NCBI GenBank assembly: GCA_905221605.1
Contig: CAJNDS010002207.1
Location: 262,501 to 326,500, forward strand
Direction: 5' to 3'
From: Symbiodinium natans
Taxonomy: Eukaryota > Sar > Dinophyceae > Suessiales > Symbiodiniaceae
DNA: 64,000 nt
Shown: positions 10,801 through 19,100 of the stretch, one piece after another
How the letters are laid out: each line of letters starts with the position of its first letter
Numbering within the stretch: position 1 is the stretch's first letter
The notes under the pieces: model-generated
What the model was told of the DNA's origin: nothing
What the model saw: the letters and a program-made list of their open reading frames with translations, nothing else
The model's database searches: none
Position numbers and translations under genes: made by a program

Positions 10801-12096
10801 TGCTGAGCAGTCGTGCTTATGAGATTCTGCCTTCCAACTAAAGTAGGAAGCTCCGAAAAGCGCGCGCTTGCTTTTGTGTGTGTGTGTGTGTTTGGTTGGT
10901 TGGTTGGTTGGTTGGTTGGTTGGTTGTTTGTTTGTTTGTTTGTTTGTTTGTTTGTTTGTTTGTTTGTTTGTTTGTTTGTGTGTGTGTGTGTGTGTATTCA
11001 GTATTTGGTTTGTTTGTTTGTCTGTTTGTTGTGTTGTTTGTGTTTTGTTTGTCTTGTTTGTTTTGTTTTGTTTGTTTTGTTTGTTTTGTTGTTTGTGTGG
11101 TGCAACTATGTTGTTGTGGTACGAGTAGTGTTCACCCTTCTGTACGTTAAGAGTTTACTTGTTTGATATTGTTTTGGTACGAGTAGTGTTCACCCTTCTG
11201 TGCGTGAAGAGTTTGCTTGTTTTATATTAAGTGTTTAATGCGTTTTTGGTGTATCTTGTTGTTTGTTGCAAGATTCGTCCTAAGATGCCACTGCTGCTTA
11301 TTCTCTCTGACGCGCTTTGCTACTCGGGCTTGTCTATGGCTTAACTTTGAATCCTACCTGCCCCGTGCCCTCGGGCCTCTCTCAGCCAAGGCTGCGACGA
11401 CTGCAGTGCCGGCACATACCAGGTCCAGTGACAGTGCCTCCTTCCCATCTTCCCTGGTTGGAAGTCTTTGCATGACAGCTAAGGCTAAGACCTACCCCAA
11501 CGGACAATGCCCTTAAGTAGACCGCAATGTTCTGGATTCTCATGGGCTTAGTTGCAGGAACAGCCTGGCTCCAGCGCAACCCGGCAGGAACAGTTGCGTT
11601 GGATCTGTGAAGATTTTCCGGTATAGGGGGGCGGGCTAAATCCGACCCTGAACTACACAAAAACAAGACCCACCCAAGTCGTACAGCAGATTCGTATGCA
11701 GGAGTCTTGCGGTTACGTTACGCAAGCCCTAAACCATCAAACCACATCCCGAGACGAATGCTTTCTCGGCTTTGCAGGAGCTGCTGGCTACATGGGGTTT
11801 CGGACCCAAAGCACAGAACTCTAAGCGCATCAAGTGCCAGCATGTCAAGCTCCGCTGGCTTCGGGAATCTAGAATCACCGGAACCCTTGCCTGAACAAAG
11901 CCAGAAACCCTCTTGAAGTCTTGGCATGGGTTCGCTTCAGCTTTCACTTCGGTGGCCCTGCCCGTTGCTCATTTCTCTAGATCCGAAAGAGCTCATGATT
12001 GATCTTGCTGACTTGCTGACTTGCTGTTTGGCTCTGTGCCTGCCGCCTGTCTCCAAGCCTGCAGAGCCTCGGCGGAAGGCAAAAATTGCCGCAATG
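194..12096 (+). CDS. Cysteine-rich ectodomain gene (ephrin-receptor-like / GCC2-GCC3 repeats), partial, multi-exon
   Basis: Gene-level entry. About thirteen small + strand exons encode repeats of the form CxxC-x(2)-G-x-[YF]-S followed by a Gly-rich stretch and the next CxxC, the pattern of ephrin-receptor-like (GCC2/GCC3) cysteine-rich domains, usually extracellular. Exons as read: 194-258, 697-729, 1440-1483, 2131-2206, 4833-4874, 5709-5752, 7519-7561, 8036-8079, 9067-9147, 9886-9925, 10503-10568, 11391-11422 and about 12033-12096. Joins that keep phase: 1483 to 2131, 2206 to 4833, 4874 to 5709, 8079 to 9067, 9925 to 10503 and 10568 to 11391. Donors are GT (2207, 11423, 12097) or GC (1484, 4875, 8080, 9926, 10569). 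No signal peptide, first exon or stop could be fixed; the 5' end probably lies left of the window. It may end near 12.1 kb or continue into the K+ channel. The function as a secreted or surface receptor-like protein is inferred from the repeat family. Confidence 0.72.
697..729 (+). CDS. Cys-rich repeat micro-exon (GVTECTDCE)
   Basis: A 33-nt exon between a GCAG acceptor (693-696) and a GT donor (730-731), phase 0 at both ends, reading DFGVTECTDCE. It supplies a CxxC pair. The link to the next exon (1440) is not phase-perfect, so another micro-exon or a different donor is likely. Confidence 0.5.
1440..1483 (+). CDS. Cys-rich repeat exon (DDGRFSVVPAATST)
   Basis: Acceptor CAG at 1437-1439, GC donor at 1484-1485. 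It encodes the G-R-F-S half of a repeat and joins in phase 0 to the exon at 2131, giving PAATST then AQCQPCAPGRYS. Confidence 0.6.
1484..2130 (+). other. Intron with AT microsatellite
   Basis: GC-AG intron between two Cys-rich exons. It holds a long (AT/TA) dinucleotide block at about 1797-1935. ORFs rich in Tyr-Ile across it are artefacts of the repeat. Confidence 0.6.
2131..2206 (+). CDS. Cys-rich repeat exon (CQPCAPGRYS ... CVDCGPG)
   Basis: Two CxxC pairs in one 76-nt exon: CQPCAPGRYSEIFG followed by ATDCVDCGP. Acceptor AAG at 2128-2130 and a clear AG|GT donor at 2207. It ends in phase 1 and joins to 4833 as GPG then RFGELPG. The strongest single member of the array. Confidence 0.85.
2207..4832 (+). 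other. 2.6-kb intron of the Cys-rich gene
   Basis: GT-AG intron. Scanned in all frames; no exon with the repeat signature or other recognisable domain seen. The flanking exons join in phase across it. Confidence 0.5.
4833..4874 (+). CDS. Cys-rich repeat exon (RFGELPGASSEDT)
   Basis: 42-nt exon after a CGCAG acceptor (4832), phase 1 in and out. The GC donor at 4875 splits the Cys codon: T joins GT of the next exon to make TGT, giving EDTCYNCTPGTWS with correct CxxC spacing. Reading through instead gives a C-x5-C spacing that fits the family poorly, so the GC donor is preferred. Confidence 0.7.
5709..5752 (+). CDS. Cys-rich repeat exon (NCTPGTWSTSVG)
   Basis: Acceptor CTCAG at 5708. Reads YNCTPGTWSTSVGA in phase with the previous exon. 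The end is uncertain: GT after 5743 or GC after 5749 or 5752 all precede the next exon at 7519, which begins with another Gly-Ala. Confidence 0.65.
5753..7518 (+). other. Intron, nothing recognised
   Basis: No CxxC repeat or other domain seen. A short TA run lies at 6818-6832. Confidence 0.45.
7519..7561 (+). CDS. Cys-rich repeat exon (GATECSDCGAGFYS)
   Basis: Acceptor CCCCAG at 7518, phase 0. GATECSDCGAGFYSG is an exact CxxC-GAG-FYS repeat with G/C-rich third positions. The donor is uncertain (GC at 7562 assumed); the join to 8036 leaves a short linker, so a micro-exon may be missed between them. Confidence 0.7.
8036..8079 (+). CDS. Cys-rich repeat exon (CDQCQPARYSSHRQ)
   Basis: Acceptor CCCAG at 8035, GC donor at 8080. 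Reads CDQCQPARYSSHRQ; the usual Gly before Tyr-Ser is Arg-preceded Ala here (PARYS against PGRYS in the 2131 exon). Phase 0 end joins cleanly to AGFIVNE at 9067. Confidence 0.65.
9067..9147 (+). CDS. Cys-rich repeat exon (GFIVNELRTGCEPCPLGSFS)
   Basis: Acceptor GCAG at 9066. One of the clearest repeats: RTGCEPCPLGSFSASPGAA. Probable GC donor after 9144, 9147 or 9155. A TTTAGGG telomere-like tract follows in the intron at 9191. Confidence 0.8.
9191..9226 (+). repeat. Interstitial telomere-like TTTAGGG tract
   Basis: Imperfect TTTAGGG units (GGGTTTAGGGTTTACGG and so on) in the intron directly after a Cys-rich exon. TTTAGGG is the telomere repeat reported for dinoflagellates and plants. Confidence 0.7.
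9886..9925 (+). CDS. Cys-rich repeat exon (DGETSESTACEDF)
   Basis: Acceptor CAGCAG at 9885; GC donor at 9926. Ends in phase 1 and joins with 10503 to read ACEDFRLTAQSGCVEC. Phe replaces the second Cys of CxxC, like the GF-IVNELRTGC variant one exon earlier. Confidence 0.6.
10503..10568 (+). CDS. Cys-rich repeat exon (SGCVECAAGTFSRAG)
   Basis: Acceptor CCAG at 10502, donor AG|GC at 10569. CVECAAGTFSRAGAA is a canonical repeat. The phase 1 end joins with 11391 to give AAGCDDCSAGTYQ. Confidence 0.82.
10885..11098 (+). repeat. (GGTT)n-(GTTT)n microsatellite
   Basis: Starts as GT dinucleotides, changes to GGTT, then GTTT units, and decays to T/G-rich sequence, all within one intron. The apparent Cys-Leu-Phe-Val ORFs here are translations of the repeat. 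Confidence 0.9.
11117..11228 (+). repeat. 58-bp tandem duplication
   Basis: Two adjacent copies (11117-11174 and 11175-11228), each starting TGGTACGAGTAGTGTTCACC and differing at a few positions, directly after the GTTT microsatellite. Confidence 0.85.
11391..11422 (+). CDS. Cys-rich repeat micro-exon (CDDCSAGTYQ)
   Basis: A 32-nt exon with acceptor CCAAG at 11390 and donor CAG|GT at 11423. Encodes CDDCSAGTYQ, phase 1 in and 0 out. The small size and flanking introns of over 600 nt are typical of this array. Confidence 0.75.
12033..12096 (+). CDS. Probable last Cys-rich exon (ACLQACRASAEGKNCRNG)
   Basis: Reads GSVPAACLQACRASAEGKNC and ends at a strong ATG|GTAAGG donor (12097). The Cys spacing is no longer CxxC, as at the edge of such arrays. 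The left boundary is not clear because there is no good AG close by; 12033 is approximate. Confidence 0.45.
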
Positions 12097-13018
12097 GTAA
12101 GGACGCACTGAGTCGTAAGAATAGTACAAAGAGCACTAAATGCCGACTCATGAGATTGCAGCGTGGTGAGATCCAATGCCGTCATTGGAGTGATGCTAGC
12201 AGCAAAAGGTGGAATGCCAAGAGTTCATGCGCTGCCCACCATGATTTGTCCCTCCTGCCCCCTCCCCCTCCTTTTCCGCCTCCCTCCCCCCCCTCTCCCC
12301 CCTCCCCCCTCCCCGAGGATGTTCTTTAGTGTGTGGTTGCACGGATGTGGAATGGGCCAAGGATTCTGCAGATGTGATGTCAGGCCTCCACATACTCGTC
12401 GGTGGTGAGCTCTGGCTCAATTTAGAGCGCATTTCCGGGGTGGTGTGGGGATGCCCTTTACATGGCACATGGCATCATGCATCATTCCCATGCCTCCCAT
12501 GCCCTACAACACTTTGCATCTTTGTTGCGGAGGAGACGAATGGTCATCACTGTGCTGGCTCTACTAGGCATAGGCCGGCATTGAAAGCTAAACCAAGGTT
12601 TCGGGGCTGTTGAGCAGGGTTCGGAGATGCAGAGCTTAGGGCACTTAGTCCATGCAAACGGGGAGTTGTGGTTGAGGGTTGATAGTTGGGCAAGGTAATT
12701 CTCAGGGTTGGTGTTGGGAAGAGACCTGCGACCGATGATTCCAGAATGAGACAAGGCAGGACAGGCTGTCATCTTGGCAAGGCATTGTCGCATTCCCCAG
12801 CCCGCCTGTCCTTCGCATCTTTCTGTATCTCTGTTCAAAAGAATTCTTTAGACGTGGCACCCATGACGATGACAGATGCTTGACGATGCTCCCCCCTCCC
12901 TCCCCCCCCCCCATATGCAATGCAACTTAAGCAAGCTACGTGCCTTGGAAAGTGCTTGAATCGCTTGAGCATACTCTTGAGGAACCTCGCAATGTAGGCT
13001 GTTTGTACATGTTTAAAG
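12097..13018 (+). other. Spacer or intron between Cys-rich exons and channel N-terminus
   Basis: No convincing exon. Contains a C/T-rich strand-biased tract (about 12255-12317) and short C-runs near 12890-12913. If the two genes are separate, the gene boundary and spliced-leader acceptor lie here. Confidence 0.45.
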
Positions 13019-13177
13019 GAGCTGATGGCTCCACCAGACATGTCGGAGCCATGGCGTCCGTTGATGGCTTCGCTGATGTCGGAGCTGGAACAGATGTCAC
13101 GCAAACTCCGCAACATGAACCAGGAGTTTGCGGGAAGGTGCAAAGAACTCATGCTTCCCTTGAAGATAGACTACCAG
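13019..13177 (+). CDS. Candidate channel N-terminal exon (helical)
   Basis: 53 codons between AAAG|GAG (acceptor ends 13018) and CAG|GC (donor 13178), reading ELMAPPDMSEPW, then MSELEQMSRKLRNMNQEF and KELMLPLKIDYQ. Acidic/basic heptad-like spacing suggests a helix or coiled coil. ATG at 13025 could be the start codon if AG 13017-13018 is a spliced-leader acceptor. Phase 0 end matches the exon at 14755. Assignment to the channel is inferred from order and phase only. Confidence 0.6.
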
Positions 13178-16100
13178 GCAAATGTCAAGCAATAGGCCCT
13201 GGCCTTGCTTTCTTTCCTACACTCACTCCCCACCCCGGCCTGAAAACAGTAACCTTGTAGGTATTGGGTTCGGGGGGTGTTCCATAAGAGTATATGAAAT
13301 GATCACCAAGAGTGGAGAGAGCTCTGGCACTCCAATCTCACAGTACCTTTGCCTTGTGCATTTTATGAGCTGCCGCCCGATCCCCAATCCCGCTTTGCCC
13401 TCAAAAAGACCACAGAGTCGGCAGCCTAAGCCATCGACAGATTCACTCAATACGTGAGAACCAGATTGCAAACGTTTTGCCAAGTTGTTTGTCTGGAGAG
13501 CGGCGATAAAGACTGTAGCCGCCGCAGGAGAGTGACTCCTTCAGGGAAGCTCCGCCGCATTTGACAAAAGCGCAAGAGATGAGCTATTTGATGTTGCACG
13601 TTCTTTCGGTGCAAGCTGTAAACTTCATGTGCCTGTTCCTCATAAAGCCCGGACCCGAAGCATCATCATACAAGCCCGAAACTCCCCGAATCGACAGGCA
13701 AAGGAGTTTATAGCATGCCTTGCGTCGTGAGCAGCCTGGTTTCAGGGTTCTAACAGCGCCTTGAACCCTTAGGGTCCCTATGATGCTGTAGCAGACGCTG
13801 CATGCTGACATCGCCTTCAATGAGGATCGCTACGACGAGCGCGCCTTGAGGCCCGCACAGCCGGCATGTCCTCCATGTCCGCCTCCTGGAGCTCTGCCAC
13901 CAGTACTCACTTCCATGCAGCCTCTTGGGCCTGAGTGGTACTTTGTTGTTAGTTTTGCTTTGCTGGCGGAAGCGATAAGTTGTGGACTTCCTGATAGAGA
14001 GTCGCCCCAGAAATCGGCTTGAGTCGCTGATTGGCTGCCCAGGCCGACGCCTGCTTTGGTAAGCCATTCGATCTTCGCGAACACGCACGGAGGCTCCCAT
14101 CTTAATCACGTACCTGTCACTACCTCTCAGTCTAAGTTTCTTAGAGTTCCCCGCTTATGAGTCCTAATGAAGGAGGCCAGAACAAGCCCGAGATGCGGTT
14201 CTTCAGACGAGCCCAGCCCGCCCTCCAAACCACTCGATCCACCCTGTGACAGGCCAACACAGGCAAATCCAAAGCCAATGTTACCTTTGTTTTCCATGGG
14301 GCATGGTCGTCACTGGTTTAGCTGCTTCATGGGCCTCATCGGTTTGATCCAATCAGTTTTGCGGCTAACACTCTTTATTTGTCGTCGGAGCTTGACTTCT
14401 CCCATGGGCCGTGGCTGAGAGTGGTTCCCACATGTTGCCTTTTTTGGTTAGAGATCCTTGTTCCAGTCAGCAAGAGAGGCTCATCCCCACACGCTGTGTG
14501 TTGACGCAAACCCTACAGCTGTCTAGGACGATGGCCCTGGGTCAGGTTCTGTATTCTGCCTTGACACGGCTTGCCATAGAGGCGAAGTCGTGCCAACCAT
14601 GGGCGTTGTAGACAAGTTTTCACGTCATGCTGGCAACCAAGATGCCCATCAACAAGCTTCGCATGCAGGAGTATATACCACTGCTCAAAGCCTTCAAGTT
14701 TTATGGCTGACATGATGCATGGATTCATGCCTTTAGCCCAATGTGCTTTGGCAGGAGATGATGCGTCTGCATCTACGGCAAGTCGAACCTCACAAAGTGC
14801 AGCCCTCCTCGGCAAACTTGAGGACAGACTAAGCCACCGATGTTCGAGCAGATGCCATGGTCATGCAATTTGCCTTCCCAGGCGCAACACTTGGCTGTTC
14901 CGACACGGTACACCGCCTGGCTACCAGTAGGGCGCACTTCAGTGGCACACTAAGGCTGCACTTCAGTGGCACACTAAGGCGGTCGATTGTGGAGGCTTTT
15001 CTGTTCACGTAGTCGACGTAGTTCCACTACGCAGAGGAGCTGCCACTGAACTACGTGTCAGAGTTGTCGGACAACTTCGGGCCGGTCTCAGAGTATCTGG
15101 GACTATGTCTGTTGTGCCTTCTTTTGTTGGGTTTTCGATGGTGCCACATGCAGTCCGGTCACCGACACATAATACAGCAATCAGCAGTTGCCGGTTTAAA
15201 TATGCGCGGCGCCCGAATGTGCTTGGCCGTGAGCGTAGAAACCTAAACCGGATGGACAATCCCACACAGTCATGTGTCGTGCCTGCCATGCGCGTGAGCG
15301 ATGAAGCATGATGAAGCAGAATGAAGCATGATGAAGCCTCAAACCGAACTTGAGGAAGATGGCCCGCGGATCCCGCGGAATTGCGTCAGAGAAGACTTCT
15401 GAGTCCAAGATGGGCTTCGCCGACGTGGCGTTGAGTAAGCAGCTCTGCTGCAAGCATCCCGGAATCTTTGAATCTTTGAGGCTGATGGCCCGCGGCTCTC
15501 TAAACAGAGCAGCCCCCATAGAACGAAGCGTTTCACGCATGAACATCAAGCATCTCTTCCACAATCCAACATGATTATTTAGTCTACATCAAGAAGGAGC
15601 TGTACAAGAACCGTAATTGTGTGTAGTATTACACCCCAGGCCCATGACTTGCGATCCGCATAACCCCATACTCGAACCACCCGCACCCTTGTCGCCTTCT
15701 CTCTATCCTGAAGCATCCGGTACTTCGGTTCGGAGGATGACTTGGCCAGGGAATTGAGTACTTATCCCTCCTTACGATGTGTTCATAGAAGCATATGATG
15801 CAAATTCATGTATGTCTTAAGGGAAAAGGGGGTCTTCATTGTATATCAATATGAATTAAATTGCATATCATAACCACGAAGTATTGGATCTTCTGGGCAG
15901 CCGAAGATCATGTCCAGACGGCCCTGGCTGTTTCGATGTTGGAGGCTCGTGGAACGGGAATGGGACAAGTTGTTTCTTTGGGCGGTGGCAAACCAAAGCT
16001 GGAGCTGAAGCACATACACACATGCACCAATCTCGTCACAAGCCCTAAGTCTAACGAGGAAGCTTGCAACTCAGCGGATCGACTTCATGATCCTCCGGGC

Positions 16101-19100
16101 TCAGAAGACCAAGCACTTTGAAATCGAGAAGCCATGGTACATCATCAACCCTGCCGCCTGGGCGCGGAGTTTAAATTTTGGGTCCTAAACTACCTAGAAG
16201 CCTCCCAAGTGTGACTCCCTTTATGGGGCACCTCTTGTTGACAGTATGGGTCATGAGGTGCCCGCAACAGGGGGCTGGGGGGGGAGGGACAACCTGGCAT
16301 CGTTGTTGTCGGGAAATTGTGTGGGGGTTCAATGGAGTTCATAATGATGGGGTCATGGGAAGTCGGCCGCGCAGCCATTTTCTTTGCAGAGTGTTGGGTC
16401 CCGTAAGTCCCGTAGAAAAAACAAGGGAAGTGTTCACGGTAGCCTACAACAAGAGTTCAGAAGGGAAGCCTTTCCCGAAGTAGCCTGACCTTCCTGGTTG
16501 GTAAACCTCGCTGATCTGCAGATGACTCGAATCCTTAAGGCTTATATATGGTTCTGTTTTTCAACAAACTCAACGAAGGATAACAGCTCTTTAGCAGCAG
16601 TGTGGCAGTGCATTACCTGCTTGGCTCTTACCTTCGTGGCATTGAGTCTCGGCTGTGAGGTCGCCGACCCAAGAAGGCACTTCGGAATTTTCGGAGTTGG
16701 GTGAAGGTGGGCGAATCCAAGCTGGAATCGGGTCCAGAGCACCTGTCGCCTCCACTAGTCTTCTGCATCCCGGCCCAGCCTCTTTGCCTCCATGCACCAG
16801 TAAAAACTTACATACTGAATTCAAGTTGCTGCGGTAGCTGAGAACAGAGATTTAGCCCCCTAAGCCCCAAACCCTAAACCCTAAACCCTCCTGTGGAGTG
16901 ATCCCAGAGGGGGTCTGCTAGGCGGGTGGCAAAAAAAAACCCTCAACCCTGAACCCTAAACCCTAAACCCATACCTCAAGGATTACTCCGATCCAAGTCG
17001 GCCTCGTTGCCGAGCTCTCCTTCGCAGCTCGAATGCTTTTGATCCAACTCCTTTCACACCCTTTCAAGGGCCTCAGTCTGATGAGTTCCCCCCCTCTATA
17101 CGAAGAGTCCTTAGTAGGGATGATCAGGGGGGGGGGTACTAGAATCCCTATTCAGGACGGTTAGGCTGTTGCTTTTGTTGCTTTTTGTTGCTTCTGTTGC
17201 TTTTGTTGCTTTTTGTTGCTTTTGTTGCTTTTGTTGCTTTTGTTGCTTTTGCTGCTTTTGTTGCTTTTGTTGCTTTTGTTGCTTTTGTTGCTTTTGTTGC
17301 TTTGGCAAACTGAACGGCCCAGAGGCGCTGCTTGAAGAGGTAAGAGTATGTTGCATTGGCATTGCGCGCCTCGCCAGCTACGTGGCGACCCTGCGACCCT
17401 TTCAACAGAAGATGTCTGGCACATTTTGCAATATTTTGCACAGGAGGTTGCACGAGAGGCCGTGCAACATTCAGAAGCACGTCGCAGCCGGCACGTTTTT
17501 GCGATTGCCTGGAAGAACGCACGACGGAGGCCTTAACACGTTCGCAAGAGCACCATTCGCAACCGGCACGTTTGGACTTATTTGAGACAACTCACAGCGA
17601 TCCACAGCTCTGTCAGCTATTGAAACCCCAACCCTAAACCGCACTGAGACCCTGTGGGCAATCTGCCGAGTCTGACCATACCCTTGCGATGTAACATATA
17701 TCGCGGTGATTGAGTTTTTTCTCGAGTGCATGTATGATGCCGTGCAGTGCGACGGGGTCGGCTAGCCAGGTGGCGAACAATAAATCTTCTGAAGCCTCTT
17801 AGGGACCGTCTCTGGTGCGGCTGTGGACAAAAATTCCCGCGTGAAGTCTCCGCTACTCTCTTGAAAATCCCTCCAAACAGCGTCCAGACTCTGCGTTATT
17901 CAATTAGGGGACGGTGAACAGGGTTTAGACCCGATGCGCACCTCAAACGCCCACGGGAGCCGAGAGGCGATCATGTCTGGTAGTGTTTAGGACATGGGGC
18001 AGTAGGATTCGTCGTCCAGGACTCCCTGTTCCTCGTGAGCTTGCTTGTTGACGGCATCTTTCTGCTGGATGTGTTCATGCATCTTTGCTGCAGTTCTCCA
18101 TCCATCGTCTACATAGGCCCAAACCTTACCCTGAACAATGAATCGCAGGGCTAAAGTGTGAAGCCAGGCTGATTGGTTCTCATAGGGCCATGTGAGTTGC
18201 GTGTATGGGTCCGTTTTGGGAGTTGATTTGGGAATGTGTAAGGGCCGGTTGCCCGTTTGTTCCCTCTGTGTAAGCAGAGTCTATCGGCCGGTTGAAGCGT
18301 TTCTGTGTGAACACTCGCAGTCGAATAGTCCTGCGAGTGGCTATTGAGCTGCTGGAAAATTCTAGACAGCGCAGGGGATTAAATGTGGACTACGCGGCAA
18401 GGCAGTTTTTCACCACATCTGCGCGGAGAACAGCGCGCGGCATGGTGATCGAAACAAAGCTGTCGGAAATTGCCCAGAGATATTTGTGGCTTTGCTGCAC
18501 ATTTCGTCGCCTCAACGCATCCCCGATATCCCAACCTTGCAGAGAAACCCGTGCTCAAGCCAAGACGCTGGCTCCTCAAAACCTTTGGACGGTAGCCGGG
18601 CCCTAGACAAACTCCAGCTTGCCACCGGCAGCGATTGATCAGGATGTGTAGCGGCCCAACAGCATAGAGCTCATCCAGAGTCTGAGGGCCTGCATAGTCT
18701 AGTAGTATCTAATTGTGCCGTGTGCAGGTGAGTCAGACAAGCAAGTTGTACAGTCCAGGCACCTGTACCTTTCATTCGAAGAACGCAGCAGCCGCTCCCA
18801 ACTTCACGAACTGTTTTTAGAGCTTCTTTGACTCCCTGCGTATCACAGAAGCCATACAAGAAAGCCCCAAGCCTTGATTCCAAAGTAAGGAAAAGTTGGT
18901 TTTGGCTGGACTTTGTCTCCTTGATTCCCTTCGACTTAATCGCCATGATGCTGGGTGGGAACGACTTGACGGAGCTGAAAACCATCAAGGTGGCTCGTTC
19001 AGGACTTCAAAGTTTCATTGGAGAACTCAGGGCTGGAATCTCAGGGAATCTTCATCATCTTACAAATAGAACCACATATGTGTCTATATATATATGTATA

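Larger units (their letters stand above)
16660..18019 (+). other. S1-S2 intron with telomere-like tracts and minisatellite
   Basis: Holds CCCTAAA tracts at 16869-16889 and 16938-16970, a 9-bp minisatellite at 17165-17305, and an open frame at about 17390-17520 (DVWHILQYFAQEVAREAVQH) that could be an exon or chance. A missing S1-S2 micro-exon may lie in it. Confidence 0.5.

Noticed and set aside
10813-11166. Hydrophobic Cys-Leu-Phe-Val ORFs resembling membrane proteins
   Set aside because: Translations of the GGTT/GTTT microsatellite.
14609-14709. Possible exon (MPINKLRMQEYIPLLKAFKF)
   Set aside because: Protein-like, but exons 13177 and 14755 join in phase without it, and no good donor follows; kept only as an alternative.
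17111-17524. Lys-Ala-Thr, Asn-Lys-Ser and Cys-Phe repeat ORFs
   Set aside because: Frames of the TTTTGTTGC minisatellite.
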